From contig NZ_LR699166.1 in assembly GCF_902459525.1 (NCBI RefSeq), positions 3,546,501 to 3,610,500 on the forward strand: DNA of 64,000 bases, given 5' to 3'. The position numbers and the translations under genes were made by a program. Below, in pieces: positions 1 through 8,920 of the stretch. The notes under the pieces were generated by a model, which was not told the origin of the DNA, ran no database searches, and was given only the letters and a program-made list of their open reading frames with translations. The DNA is from Sideroxydans sp. CL21 (GTDB lineage Bacteria; Pseudomonadota; Gammaproteobacteria; Burkholderiales; Gallionellaceae). Numbering within the stretch: position 1 is the stretch's first letter; every line of letters starts with the position of its first letter.

Positions 1-544
1 AATTGTTGAACGCGGCGGGTACGCGACCCGAACCGGCAGTGTCGGTACCCAGACTGAAGCTGGCCAGCCCCAGCGCAACGGCTACTGCCGAACCCGAGCT
101 GGAACCGCCGGAAATATAGTCCGCGTCATACGCGTTGCGGCATGCGCCGTGCGGCGAACGTGTACCGTTCAGCCCGGTAGCGAATTGATCCAGGTTGGTT
201 TTTCCGACGGGGATCGCACCCGCTTCGATCAGGCGTTGCACCACCGTCGCATGACGTTGCGGCTGATAGGCAAATTCAGGACAGCCTGCCGTAGTCGGCG
301 CACCCGCCAGATCGATGTTGTCCTTGATGGCGAACGGAATGCCGTACAAAGGCAGCGTAACAGGATCCTTGTTTTGCAGGGCCGACACGTAGTCACTGAT
401 TTCCGCCAACGACAAGCGGTGGATCCAGACGTGGTGCGGGTCGTCGCCGATGCGCGCCAGAATATCCTGCATGACGGCCAGCGGATGCAGCTCGCCTGCA
501 AGATAGCGTTTACGGAGTGCATTTATGCTCAGATCGTTTTTCAT
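1..544 (-). CDS. atzF: Allophanate hydrolase, N-terminal part (cut by window edge)
   Basis: The first 181 codons of an amidase-signature enzyme are visible, starting at the ATG at 544 and open to the left edge. The translation has the catalytic-lysine region ([20 protein letters not shown]) and the serine-rich signature [14 protein letters not shown], which supply the Ser-Ser-Lys triad. Allophanate hydrolase splits allophanate to ammonia and CO2 in the cytoplasm. It starts 7 nt after the carboxylase stop, so it is very probably the last visible gene of the guanidine operon. Amidase membership is certain; the allophanate assignment rests on the neighbours and N-terminal style, because the C-terminal domain is off the window. 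Confidence 0.85.
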   Translation of the reverse strand, partial: MKNDLSINALRKRYLAGELHPLAVMQDILARIGDDPHHVWIHRLSLAEISDYVSALQNKDPVTLPLYGIPFAIKDNIDLAGAPTTAGCPEFAYQPQRHATVVQRLIEAGAIPVGKTNLDQFATGLNGTRSPHGACRNAYDADYISGGSSSGSAVAVALGLASFSLGTDTAGSGRVPAAFNN

Positions 545-551
545 CGTTCCC

Positions 552-3500
552 TCACTCATCGCTGTGGATTACCAGCAGGTCTTGCCCGGCGGAGACTTGT
601 CCGCCCGCACGGCAATTCAATTGAAGGATCTCGCCGTCACAGGGAGCGAGCACCGCGATCTCCATCTTCATCGACTCGATGACCACCAGCGTATCGCCCG
701 CCCTGACCTTGCTGCCAACCTCGACAGACATGGCCCACACGTTGCCCGCGACATGGGCTGTCACGGCACGGCTACCCGGCGGCAGGTCAAGTTCACTGTC
801 CGTTCCGGCATCTGCCACCGTGCTGTCCGTGGCGTACTCCGCCTGACCGTTGGCTTTCCACATCTCGCGCTCTGTGGCGAACGCGGCACGCTGCGTGTTG
901 CGGAATGCACTGATCTCCCTGTCGTTGGTATGCAGGTACTGGTTGTATTCCTTCAGACTGAAGGTGGTCTCCTCGGTTTTGAGCTGGAAACGTCCGGCCA
1001 CGAAGTCCTCGCGCATCTTGAGCAACTCCTGCTCCGACACCGGATAAAAGCGAATCTGGTCGAAGAAGCGCAGCAACCATGGTTTTCCTTGCTCGAAGTC
1101 AGCCGTCTGTTTGTAACGGTTCCACATCTGAACGGTGCGTCCGACAAACTGGTAACCGCCGGGACCTTCCATGCCGTAGACACACATATAGGCACCGCCG
1201 ATGCCGACAGCGTTCTCCGGAGTCCAGGTACGTGCAGGGTTATATTTGGTCGTGACCAGGCGGTGCCGCGGATCGAGCGGCGTGGCCACCGGCGCACCAA
1301 GATAGACATCCCCAAGACCCAGCACCAGATAGCTCGCGTCGAACACGATACGTTTTACCTGTTCGATGTCGGCAATGCCGTTGATGCGGCGGATGAACTC
1401 GATGTTGCTCGGACACCAGGGCGCATCCTTGCGTACCGACTGCATATATTTCTCGATCGCCAGTTTTGTCGAAGGGTCGTCCCACGACAACGGAAGATGC
1501 ACGATGCGTGTTGGCACCTCCATGTCTGAAATGGGTGGCAGCTGCTTCTCTGCTTTGATGAGTTTCTTTACCAATTCGCCGCGCGACATCACGCGACTGT
1601 CGAAATGGATCTGCAACGAGCGGATACCGGGAGTCAGATCGAGGACGCCTTGCAGCTTTCCCTCGCTCATCGCCTGCTGCACCCATTGCATCAGCGCGTG
1701 TACCCGGAATCGCAGATTGATATCGAGCACCAGCGGCCCATACTCGATGAGCAGGTTGCGGTCGCCGGACTGGCGATAAACCACCTGTACCTGCTCACCC
1801 TTGGCCGGAATACTGTGAATGACGGGGCTGCCCATCTTTTTGGCGGCTGGAAACTCGCGTGGCGCCCTCGGCAAGCTCAGCCCTGCGATGGTCTCGTCTT
1901 GCAGCTGTTCGAGGTGATTCGCCTGCTCCAGGGTCATCCAGCGGAAGCGCACCGTATCCCCCGGCCGCAGTTGACCCATCTTCCATAGTTCGCCATGGAC
2001 GATGGTCACCGGACACACGAAACCGCCGAGGCTGGGACCGTCCGGGCCGAGGATCACCGGCATATCGCCGGTGAAGTCCACCGCGCCGATGGCATAGGCG
2101 TTATCGTGGATGTTGGACGGATGCAGCCCGGCCTCGCCGCCGTCCTGCCGAGCCCATTCCGGCTTGGGGCCGATCAGGCGCACACCGGTGCGGCTGGAGT
2201 TGTAATGCACTTCCCATTCGGTGGCAAAAAAAGTCTGGATGTCGGATGGTGTAAAAAAATCCGGCGCGCCATGCGGACCGTACAACACGCCAATCTCCCA
2301 CTGATTGCCATACGCAGGGATCAGATTTGTCGGCAGTGCGCGATGTGTCCGGGGAGGAGGTTCAACGCCGAGGTGCAACACATCGCCGGTGCGCAACGTG
2401 CGCCCGCCATGGCCGCCGAACTGGCCCAGCGTGAAAGTGGATTTGCTGCCAAGATAATCCGGTACATCGAAGCCGCCGCCCACAGCCAGATAAGTCCTGC
2501 AACCGCCGCCTTGCACCGCGCCCAGCCGCAACACACTACCCGCCTTGATCACATGGCTGCGCCAGAATTTCAACGGTTTGCCATCCAGTTCGGCTTTCAT
2601 CGCCGCGCCAGTCAGCGCGATGACCGTGTCGCGATTGAATTTCAGCGTCGGGCCGGAAACGGTCAGTTCCAATCCTGCCGCATCGCCTGCGTTGCCCAAC
2701 AGTTGGTTGCCCAACCGGAATGCAAGCGCATCCATCGGCCCCGACGGCGGCACACCGATGTTCCAGTAACCGAGACGGCCCGGGTAGTCCTGAAGCGTGC
2801 TTTGCACGCCTGATTCCAGCACGTCGATGGTGTTCGGTTTGTAATGGAAGCCGTTCAGGTAGCGCGTGGTCTGCCGACCCTCGGCGAACACGCGGTCAGC
2901 CACGATTTGGCGCAGATATTCCAGATTGGTCTCAATACCGTCCACCCGCGTATCGGCCAGCGCATCGCGCATCTTCTCCAGCGCCGCTTCCCGGTTCATC
3001 GCCTTGACGATGATCTTGGCGATCATCGGATCGTAGTACGGCGGAATGTCGCTACCGCGCTCCACCCAGGTTTCATTGCGCGCATCGGCAGAGAACTCGA
3101 CCCCGGTCAGCACACCGCTGGAAGGCTGGAAATTCTTGTTCGGATCCTCCGCATACAGACGTACCTGGATCGAAGCGCCTTTGGGTTTGATCAGTACCGA
3201 ACCCAGATCAGGGAGTTCGCCAGCCGCTTGCAACACCATCCATTCGACCAGATCGACCCCGGTCACTTCTTCCGTGACACCGTGTTCTACTTGCAAACGC
3301 GTATTCACTTCGAGGAAATAGAATTCGCCGTTATGGGCGTCGAACACGAATTCCACCGTTCCGGCCGATTGGTACTGCACGGCTTCGCCCAACCGCACAG
3401 CGGTTTCCAGCAGATGCTTTCTGACTTCCGGTGTCAAATTCGGCGCGGGTGTCTCTTCGATTACTTTTTGATTGCGGCGCTGCACCGAGCAGTCGCGCTC

Positions 3501-4172
3501 ACCCAGCGCGATCACCTGCCCCCTGCCGTCACCGAACAACTGCACTTCAATATGACGCGCGTGTTCGACATACTTCTCCAGATAGATGCCGGCATCTTTG
3601 AAGTTTGCGCGCGCCAGACGTTCCACCGACTGGAACGCCTCGTTCAGTTCGTCCGCACTCCAGCATAGACGCATGCCGATGCCGCCACCGCCCGCCGTGC
3701 TCTTGATCATCACCGGATAGCCGATGCGCGAGGCCTCGGCATGCGCGTGACCGGCATCACCCAACAGTCCGCTGCCCGGCAGCAGCGGCACACCGTTCTG
3801 TTCTGCGATTTCGCGTGCGGTATGCTTGAGTCCAAAGCGGCGCATCTGGTCCGGTGTGGGACCGATGAATACCACCCCCGCTTCGGCACACTGTTCGGCG
3901 AATGCGGCGTTCTCGGATAGAAAACCATAACCGGGATGAATGGCCTGGGCACCTGTGCTCCGGGCGACTTCCAGAATGCGCTCGCCGCGCAAATAACTCT
4001 CGGCAGCAGCGGGCCCGCCGATGCAAACAGCCTCGTCTGCCATCTGCACATGCAATGAACGGGCATCGGCTTCCGAATAGACTGCGACCGATCGGATACC
4101 CATCCGTTTCAGCGTTCGGATGATGCGGCAGGCAATTGCGCCGCGATTTGCGATCAACACTTTATTGAACAT
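552..4172 (-). CDS. Guanidine (urea-type) carboxylase, biotin-dependent
   Basis: A 1206-residue multidomain enzyme of the urea carboxylase family. An N-terminal biotin carboxylase/ATP-grasp module (about 1-450, [17 protein letters not shown]) is followed by an allophanate-hydrolase-subunit-2/KipA-like carboxyltransferase domain (about 455-770), a KipI-like domain (about 800-1080) and a C-terminal biotinyl domain with the biotinylated lysine in [11 protein letters not shown]. The ATG at 4172 follows an AGGTGA Shine-Dalgarno. Members lying beside two DUF1989 proteins and behind a ykkC riboswitch carboxylate guanidine rather than urea, using ATP and bicarbonate. That substrate assignment is taken from context. 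The generic database name would be urea carboxylase. Confidence 0.93.
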   Translation of the reverse strand: MFNKVLIANRGAIACRIIRTLKRMGIRSVAVYSEADARSLHVQMADEAVCIGGPAAAESYLRGERILEVARSTGAQAIHPGYGFLSENAAFAEQCAEAGVVFIGPTPDQMRRFGLKHTAREIAEQNGVPLLPGSGLLGDAGHAHAEASRIGYPVMIKSTAGGGGIGMRLCWSADELNEAFQSVERLARANFKDAGIYLEKYVEHARHIEVQLFGDGRGQVIALGERDCSVQRRNQKVIEETPAPNLTPEVRKHLLETAVRLGEAVQYQSAGTVEFVFDAHNGEFYFLEVNTRLQVEHGVTEEVTGVDLVEWMVLQAAGELPDLGSVLIKPKGASIQVRLYAEDPNKNFQPSSGVLTGVEFSADARNETWVERGSDIPPYYDPMIAKIIVKAMNREAALEKMRDALADTRVDGIETNLEYLRQIVADRVFAEGRQTTRYLNGFHYKPNTIDVLESGVQSTLQDYPGRLGYWNIGVPPSGPMDALAFRLGNQLLGNAGDAAGLELTVSGPTLKFNRDTVIALTGAAMKAELDGKPLKFWRSHVIKAGSVLRLGAVQGGGCRTYLAVGGGFDVPDYLGSKSTFTLGQFGGHGGRTLRTGDVLHLGVEPPPRTHRALPTNLIPAYGNQWEIGVLYGPHGAPDFFTPSDIQTFFATEWEVHYNSSRTGVRLIGPKPEWARQDGGEAGLHPSNIHDNAYAIGAVDFTGDMPVILGPDGPSLGGFVCPVTIVHGELWKMGQLRPGDTVRFRWMTLEQANHLEQLQDETIAGLSLPRAPREFPAAKKMGSPVIHSIPAKGEQVQVVYRQSGDRNLLIEYGPLVLDINLRFRVHALMQWVQQAMSEGKLQGVLDLTPGIRSLQIHFDSRVMSRGELVKKLIKAEKQLPPISDMEVPTRIVHLPLSWDDPSTKLAIEKYMQSVRKDAPWCPSNIEFIRRINGIADIEQVKRIVFDASYLVLGLGDVYLGAPVATPLDPRHRLVTTKYNPARTWTPENAVGIGGAYMCVYGMEGPGGYQFVGRTVQMWNRYKQTADFEQGKPWLLRFFDQIRFYPVSEQELLKMREDFVAGRFQLKTEETTFSLKEYNQYLHTNDREISAFRNTQRAAFATEREMWKANGQAEYATDSTVADAGTDSELDLPPGSRAVTAHVAGNVWAMSVEVGSKVRAGDTLVVIESMKMEIAVLAPCDGEILQLNCRAGGQVSAGQDLLVIHSDE

Positions 4173-4210
4173 AGCTCACCTGAACAGCAGGTCGTCCTGC
4201 ATCGTTATTA

Positions 4211-4232
4211 GGTATCCGGTCGTCCGGATACC
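4211..4232. repeat. Perfect 9-bp hairpin in the cgdB-carboxylase gap
   Basis: GGTATCCGG, a TCGT loop, then CCGGATACC: a perfect stem between the second deiminase gene and the carboxylase gene, just outside the inverted-repeat element at 4240-4380. It has no T-tract, so it is not an obvious terminator. In the transcript it might act as an RNA-processing or stabilising structure; that is only a guess. Confidence 0.6.
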
Positions 4233-4239
4233 GACTAAT

Positions 4240-4380
4240 GGACACTTCTAAAAATCCAAATTTCGTCGCAATACTGTGTTACTCACAAAAAATTACTCCT
4301 TACATATCATGCATATGCTGCGTCGCAATTTTTTGTTCGCGCCTTGTCTTGCTTAGAACTTTTAATTTTTAGAAGCGCCC
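4240..4380. mobile_element. MITE-like element with 16-bp terminal inverted repeats
   Basis: The left end GGACACTTCTAAAAAT (4240-4255) is matched in inverted orientation by ATTTTTAGAAGCGCCC (4365-4380), 14 of 16 positions and a perfect 11-bp core. The 141-bp element carries no ORF and is AT-rich compared with its neighbours. CGTCGCAAT occurs twice inside in direct orientation (4264-4272 and 4321-4329). No convincing target duplication is visible; the flanks share only a short A/T stretch. It sits inside the guanidine operon and makes an unusually long gap for this otherwise tight cluster. The source transposon is not identified. Confidence 0.55.
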
Positions 4381-4389
4381 AAATGTTTA

Positions 4390-5040
4390 TCAATGCCCTG
4401 TCTCGTCCCAGATCAACAGCCGCACCGGCGTCGGGTTATAGGCGTTGCAGGGATTATTCAACTGCGGACAATTCGAGATCAGCACGTACACATCCATCTC
4501 CGCGCGCATCTCGACGTATTTCCCTGGCGCAGAGATGCCGTCGGCGAATGTCAGTTCACCCTGCGGGGTCACCGGCACATTCATGAAAAAATTCACGTTG
4601 GCAGTCAGATCGCGCTTGTCCATGCCGCAGTCGCAATGACCGAGGGCGTGCAAAAAACTGTCGCGGCAACTGTGCATGTATTTCTTGTCAATGGCATAGC
4701 GCACAGCGTTGCTTTCCGCCGCACAGGCACCGCCGAGCGTATCGTGCCTGCCGCAGGTATCGGCGACGATGGTCATCAGTACGTTGCCTTCGGTGGACAA
4801 CAGGCGTGTGCCGGCAGTCAGATACAGGTTGCCTTGCTCGCGTATGGTATCCACCGCGCTATAACGCTCTTCCGGGTTGTGCGCGTTGTAGAACAGCGTA
4901 TCCACTGCCTGATTGCCTTCCAGGTCAAGAATGCGGAATACCTGCCCGCGTTTCACTTTATGCAGCCAGGATTCACCCGCCGGCAGGACGCAGTCGAAAC
5001 TTGCTTGCTGCGCTGCCAATTTGCTTTCGACGATAGCCAT
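4390..5040 (-). CDS. cgdB: Carboxyguanidine deiminase subunit (UAAP2, DUF1989)
   Basis: A 216-residue DUF1989 protein, long annotated as urea carboxylase-associated protein 2. The family motif appears as [15 protein letters not shown], with further conserved [10 protein letters not shown] and [14 protein letters not shown] segments. The ATG at 5040 ([12 protein letters not shown]) is chosen because it is preceded by AGGAGAAAAC and avoids overlap with the upstream gene. With its partner it forms the deiminase that converts carboxyguanidine to allophanate and ammonia. It follows the first subunit by 14 nt. The subunit letters A and B are assigned by order only. Confidence 0.85.
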   Translation of the reverse strand: MAIVESKLAAQQASFDCVLPAGESWLHKVKRGQVFRILDLEGNQAVDTLFYNAHNPEERYSAVDTIREQGNLYLTAGTRLLSTEGNVLMTIVADTCGRHDTLGGACAAESNAVRYAIDKKYMHSCRDSFLHALGHCDCGMDKRDLTANVNFFMNVPVTPQGELTFADGISAPGKYVEMRAEMDVYVLISNCPQLNNPCNAYNPTPVRLLIWDETGH

Positions 5041-5054
5041 GTTTTCTCCTGCCC

Positions 5055-5783
5055 TTAGCCAAACAGTAATTCGGTGTTGTAGAAACCGCGCACATTCTCC
5101 GGTCGGAAATTGCGGCAGTAATCGTCTTCCTTTGCAGTACCGCAGTTCCATGCCTGCAGCAACACCGGTTTCGGGGCGTATTTCAAATCGGGATCCAGGG
5201 GATGCTGACTCGCCGACATGACGACCAGCACATTCATGTCGAAGCGCAAGTCAACAAAATTCCCCGCCCTGGAATTGCGGGGCTCGTAATGCAAGTTTCC
5301 GGCATTGTCCACACTTGCCTTGCTGAAGAAATTCACGTTGGGCACGATGTCACGTTTCCCCAAACCCCACTTGCCGAGTTCAATCAGAAAGCTGTCGCGC
5401 GCATTACGGTGCATGGCGTTGCGATACTGCTGGTAATCGGCTTTGCCGTATTTCTTCTCCACCAGCGCCGCGTTGCTTATGCCGCAGATTGTGTCGTGCC
5501 AGCCGCAAGTGTCTTCGATGATGGATGCCAGCACGCGCCCCATGTCCGAATAGCACACGAAGCCTTTGGTGAGATGCGCGGTGTGTTGCGCCTTCAGCGT
5601 ATCGGCCATGTTGTAGCGTTCCAGCTTCTCTTCCCGGTTGTAGAACAGCGCGGACAGATTCGCCCCGCCTTCCACATCGGTGATGCGCAATGCGGTTCCG
5701 CGCTTCATCAAGAACGACCAGTGGCCCCCGCCGGGAATGGTTTCTTCCCACAGCATGTTTTGTTTGGATATTTGCTTGGTCAT
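5055..5783 (-). CDS. cgdA: Carboxyguanidine deiminase subunit (UAAP1, DUF1989)
   Basis: A 242-residue DUF1989 protein, the urea carboxylase-associated protein 1 type. It has [26 protein letters not shown] and [17 protein letters not shown], and ends with the family tail [15 protein letters not shown]. It is the first gene after the riboswitch and heads the operon cgdA-cgdB-carboxylase-atzF. Together with cgdB it should deiminate carboxyguanidine. In many genomes a nitrate/taurine-type ABC transporter lies between riboswitch and deiminase genes; none is present here. Confidence 0.87.
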   Translation of the reverse strand: MTKQISKQNMLWEETIPGGGHWSFLMKRGTALRITDVEGGANLSALFYNREEKLERYNMADTLKAQHTAHLTKGFVCYSDMGRVLASIIEDTCGWHDTICGISNAALVEKKYGKADYQQYRNAMHRNARDSFLIELGKWGLGKRDIVPNVNFFSKASVDNAGNLHYEPRNSRAGNFVDLRFDMNVLVVMSASQHPLDPDLKYAPKPVLLQAWNCGTAKEDDYCRNFRPENVRGFYNTELLFG

Positions 5784-5893
5784 GGCGTCTCGCTTTTTGC
5801 TGTATCACTACTGATGCTGACAGAATGTTCCGCACAGATTGAGCGAGTCGATCGACCGGTAGGATGCTGTTGAAATGACATTGCACGACTCCT

Positions 5894-5949
5894 GAAATAA
5901 AAATAGCCCGGGAGGGTGCCAATGAAACTTGGTCACATCCTCCCGGGCT
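5894..5949 (-). terminator. Intrinsic terminator of the guanidine-I riboswitch
   Basis: On the minus strand AGCCCGGGAGG (5949-5939) pairs perfectly with CCTCCCGGGCT (5915-5905). The inner arms GTGACCAAG and TTGGCAC can extend the stem, and it is followed by a T-rich tract (ATTTTTATTT). The 5' arm is also the last conserved segment of the aptamer, so guanidine binding should sequester it and allow read-through into cgdA. This is the standard transcription-control layout for this riboswitch class. Confidence 0.85.
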
Positions 5950-6050
5950 TTTATCCCTCCGTGGAGCCTTGTCATCAACAAGACCGAGAACTCTCGGACC
6001 AGACACCATCGACTTCAATAGACGGTCGGAACCCTAGTTCTTCTATAAGT
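5936..6050 (-). promoter_or_regulatory. Guanidine-I riboswitch aptamer (ykkC)
   Basis: On the minus strand the conserved segments occur in order: CTAGGGTTCCG, then CTGGTCCGAGAG, then CCACGGAGGGATAAAAGCCC. These are hallmark strings of the ykkC/guanidine-I aptamer. The aptamer ends directly in the terminator hairpin upstream of the deiminase genes. The ligand (guanidinium) is known from the class. The outer limits given are approximate. Confidence 0.93.
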
Positions 6051-6087
6051 GGCCGACCTGCAAGACCGGCACCCTTGATTAAATTGT

Positions 6088-6104
6088 AGCAGCAATCATG
6101 CCAC
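6088..6104 (-). promoter_or_regulatory. Sigma-54 promoter of the guanidine operon
   Basis: Minus-strand GTGGCATGATTGCTGCT has the GG and GC dinucleotides exactly 10 nt apart, matching the TGGCACG-N4-TTGC consensus well. Transcription would start near 6077, just before the riboswitch aptamer. Two other nitrogen loci in this window carry promoters of the same design (51370-51386 and 54399-54415), which raises confidence. Confidence 0.68.
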
Positions 6105-6167
6105 TGTACTGAAATGCCATTCAGCCGGAGTAACAAGCTGTGGGGAATATTGCATCTTCGCCATGAG

Positions 6168-6184
6168 TGCACTTGTATTGTGCA
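6168..6184. promoter_or_regulatory. NtrC-type enhancer palindrome
   Basis: TGCACTTGTATTGTGCA fits the NtrC dyad (TGCACC-N5-GGTGCA) in its TGCA half-sites and spacing. It lies about 75 bp upstream of the putative sigma-54 promoter, a typical enhancer distance. The regulator itself is not in the window. Confidence 0.55.
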
Positions 6185-6253
6185 AGCACGCACCAAAATT
6201 GAGCGCTAAAGACGATGGGGCGTGACGGCGCTACTGGTCGATTCGAGCTCGGG

Positions 6254-7078
6254 CTAATCCACTACCGGCAACCGGATCGTGTACTGCCCCGATTTTTCGT
6301 CCTTCACCAGCATCACCAGTTTGTGCTTCTGTGCATCCTCCATCAGTTCACGGAACGAGCGATAACCATAGAAAGATTCGTTGAAGCCTGGCCTGCGTCG
6401 TTGCATGGTGGTCTTGACCATCGAACCCCAGATCTTTTCGTCCGAGCCGCGTTCCGAGATCAGACCCTCGACCGTTTCAACCAAAAATTCCATCGCTTCC
6501 TGCTTCTTGTCTTCTTCGCCCTTTGCTTCGGCCGGTTTTACTGTTCCTGTTTTTGCCTTGGCGGGGGCCTTCTTGGCGGCCTGCTTTTTCTTCGCTTCCT
6601 GCACCCGCACCAAGTCGTCGTAGAAGATGAATTCATCACAATTAGCGCTCAACAAATCGGAAGTGGAATCCTTCACGCCGATGCCGATCACGTATTTGTT
6701 GTTCTCGCGCAGCTTGGAGACCAGCGGCGAAAAATCCGAATCGCCACTGATGATGACGAAGGTGTCGACGTGGGCCTTGGTGTAGCAGAGATCGAGCGCA
6801 TCGACGACCATGCGGATATCGGCGGAGTTCTTGCCCGATTGGCGCACGTGCGGAATCTCGATCAGTTCGAACGCGGCTTCGTGCATGGTGGCTTTGAATT
6901 CCTTGTAGCGATCCCAGTCACAATACGCTTTCTTGACCACGATGCTGCCCTTGAGCAGCAGGCGTTCCAGCACTTTCTTGATGTCGAACTGCGCGTACTT
7001 GGCGTCGCGCACGCCCAGCGCCACGTTCTCGAAATCGCAGAACAAAGCCATGTTGGTAATTTCGGGTTGGTTTGCCAT
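6254..7078 (-). CDS. NYN (LabA/DUF88-type) domain protein with C-terminal OST-HTH
   Basis: A 274-residue protein starting at ATG 7078 (MANQPEITNMALFCDFENVA), with AGGAG upstream. The NYN/PIN-like nuclease domain spans about 10-160: acidic residues in FCDFENVALG, then SADIRMVVDALDLCY and IISGDSDFSPLVSKLREN. A lysine/alanine-rich linker (KKKQAAKKAPAKAKTG) leads to a C-terminal OST-HTH/LOTUS-like RNA-binding region (EKIWGSMVKTTMQRRRPGFNE). The family is thought to act as metal-dependent RNases; the target RNA is unknown. Its promoter must read away from the guanidine operon leader, which follows it on the same strand. Confidence 0.8.
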   Translation of the reverse strand: MANQPEITNMALFCDFENVALGVRDAKYAQFDIKKVLERLLLKGSIVVKKAYCDWDRYKEFKATMHEAAFELIEIPHVRQSGKNSADIRMVVDALDLCYTKAHVDTFVIISGDSDFSPLVSKLRENNKYVIGIGVKDSTSDLLSANCDEFIFYDDLVRVQEAKKKQAAKKAPAKAKTGTVKPAEAKGEEDKKQEAMEFLVETVEGLISERGSDEKIWGSMVKTTMQRRRPGFNESFYGYRSFRELMEDAQKHKLVMLVKDEKSGQYTIRLPVVD

Positions 7079-7105
7079 TGTTGCCTTCTCCTGTAAACAA
7101 TTTTG

Positions 7106-7198
7106 CCGTTCGTGCTGAGCTTGTCGAAGCACAAGAATCCATTCACATTTCGACAAGGCCTTTAGTCCTGAGCGCAGTCGAAGGGTCAATGCGAACGG
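7106..7198. repeat. REP-like imperfect palindrome
   Basis: CCGTTCGTGCTGAGCTTGTC (7106-7125) and its complement-like counterpart around TTCGACAAGGCC and GCGAACGG (7149-7198) form an imperfect dyad upstream of the NYN gene. CCTTCGACA-CTCAGGAC-type strings are dispersed widely in betaproteobacteria, and a related string occurs at about 39385-39416. Confidence 0.6.
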
Positions 7199-7230
7199 AT
7201 TCTTGAATCACGCATGCCGGCTCAATAAAC

Positions 7231-8643
7231 TCAAACCACTTTCCCGGGATTCATCAGCCCTTGCGGATCCAGGGTGCTCTTGATGCTGCGCATGAGCTCC
7301 AGCTCCAGTGCGCTCTTGTAGTGGGTGACCTCTTCGCGTTTGAGCTGGCCAAGGCCATGCTCGGCGGCGATGCTGCCCTGCAGCTTCGCCACGAATTCAT
7401 ACACGATGTGGTGCACTTCCTTCTCATGTTGTGCGAGGAACATCTTGTTCTGCACAGCGTCCGGCATGGAGGTGTTGTAGTGGATGTTGCCGTCGCCCAT
7501 ATGGCCGAAGGCGACAATGCGGACACCGGGAAACGCCTTGCGCAGTGCGGCACTGGCTTGTTCGATGAATTCCGCCACGCGGCTGATCGGCACCGAGATA
7601 TCGTGCTTGATGCTGAGACCTTCCCTCTTTTGCGCCTCGGCGATGTTCTTGCGCAGCTTCCACCAGCGCTCGGCGTCATCCTTGTTGGTGGTTACCTCGA
7701 ACTCGACGATGCCGCTGCCGTACGAATTCAGCGCATAGCGCAGGGCTGCATCCAGCGGCGCAGGCAGCACATCGGCCAGGCGTGTGATGACGAGCCATTC
7801 ATGCTTGATGGCGAACGGTTCATGGGTCTCGGGAATATTTTTGAACACCAGGTCCAGGCACGAGCGCGAGATGAACTCGAAGGCGTCGATCGTGTCGCCG
7901 CAGTTGGCACGCAGGTGTGCCAGCAACTCCACCGCTGCTGCCGGGTCGCGCACCGCGATGCAGGCGGTCGCCACCGACTTCGGACGCGGAAAGAGCTTCA
8001 GCACCGCGGCGGTGATGATGCCGAGCGTGCCTTCCGCACCAATGAATAACTGCTTGAGGTCATAACCGGTATTGTCCTTGCGCAGGCTGCGCAGGCCGTC
8101 CCAGATGCGTCCGTCCGGCAGCACCACTTCCAGCCCCAGCACGAGATTGCGCGCCGTGCCATAGCGCAGCACGTTGATGCCGCCCGCATTGGTGGACAGA
8201 TTGCCGCCGATCTCGCAGTGCGGCGCGACCGCAGTCAGCCCGAGCGGGAACAGCCTGTCCGCCGCTTCCGGCGCCGCATACAGTGACTCCAGCTTGCAGC
8301 CTGCTTCCACGGTCATGGTGTAGTTGGTGGGATCGATGGCGCGGACGCGGTTCATGCGCGAGAGGTTGATGACGATCTGCGGTATCGGCCCCGCCAGCGG
8401 TACCGAGCCGCCGCACAAACTGGTGTTGCCGCCCTGCGGCACGATGGAAATTTTGTTCGCGGCGCACAGCTTCACGACGTCGCTGACCTGCTGCGTGTCG
8501 GAAGGAAACACCACTGCCAGCGCTTCGTTCGCATAGCGACCGCGCCAGTCCTTGCCGTAAGGCGCGGCGTCCACGCCGGTCAATACGCCGTCGCGGCCGG
8601 TAATGGCGACCAGGGATTCCAGTACTTGTGGTTCTATCGTCAT
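7231..8643 (-). CDS. FAD-linked 2-hydroxyacid dehydrogenase (GlcD/D-2-hydroxyglutarate dehydrogenase type)
   Basis: A 470-residue oxidoreductase of the vanillyl-alcohol-oxidase fold. The FAD-binding half carries PQGGNTSLCGGSVP, GGNLSTNAGGINVLRYGTAR and GAEGTLGIITAAVLKLFPRP. The C-terminal cap has GHMGDGNIHYNTSMPD, with metal-site histidines, and AAEHGLGQLKREEV. Such enzymes oxidise D-lactate, glycolate or D-2-hydroxyglutarate and pass electrons to a quinone or flavoprotein. No glcE/glcF partners are adjacent, so a stand-alone D-2-hydroxyglutarate or D-lactate dehydrogenase is more likely than glycolate oxidase. The ATG at 8643 is used; the ribosome site (GAGAAAA) is weak. Confidence 0.85.
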   Translation of the reverse strand: MTIEPQVLESLVAITGRDGVLTGVDAAPYGKDWRGRYANEALAVVFPSDTQQVSDVVKLCAANKISIVPQGGNTSLCGGSVPLAGPIPQIVINLSRMNRVRAIDPTNYTMTVEAGCKLESLYAAPEAADRLFPLGLTAVAPHCEIGGNLSTNAGGINVLRYGTARNLVLGLEVVLPDGRIWDGLRSLRKDNTGYDLKQLFIGAEGTLGIITAAVLKLFPRPKSVATACIAVRDPAAAVELLAHLRANCGDTIDAFEFISRSCLDLVFKNIPETHEPFAIKHEWLVITRLADVLPAPLDAALRYALNSYGSGIVEFEVTTNKDDAERWWKLRKNIAEAQKREGLSIKHDISVPISRVAEFIEQASAALRKAFPGVRIVAFGHMGDGNIHYNTSMPDAVQNKMFLAQHEKEVHHIVYEFVAKLQGSIAAEHGLGQLKREEVTHYKSALELELMRSIKSTLDPQGLMNPGKVV

Positions 8644-8882
8644 CGTTTTCTCTGTTCAAGCGAGATCGCCATTGTAGCCCTGTGCTGTGTCAGCGTGGAG
8701 GCGGGAATGCTTTGCTTGCCTTGCCGTCAGCCCAAGAGGGACGGATGTTTTCAGGCATGCAAGCCGTCAGGCCAGAAGGGACGGCACTCTTCAGGCATTT
8801 TAGCTGTGGATCACCTATCGACGGGTGTTGCGGGAATGCTTTTGCATGGATGAAAGATGCCCATCATTCAGAGCGATGAGTC

Positions 8883-8915
8883 TTGTAGGGTGCAATAAGC
8901 GCAGCGCTATTACCG
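8883..8915. repeat. Dispersed repeat copy (GTAGGGTGCAATAAGCG)
   Basis: TTGTAGGGTGCAATAAGCG (8883-8901) recurs exactly, inverted, at 61377-61395. Here it marks the 3' end of the lower-GC hypothetical gene. The intergenic stretch 8644-8920 otherwise holds only a short imperfect direct repeat (GGGACGG...TTCAGGCAT, twice within 8727-8800). Confidence 0.6.
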
Positions 8916-8920
8916 TGTGG

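Noticed and set aside
525-1529. A 334-codon plus-strand frame opposite the carboxylase gene
   Set aside because: Low-complexity composition typical of antisense frames, no ribosome site or motif, and complete overlap with a well-supported gene.
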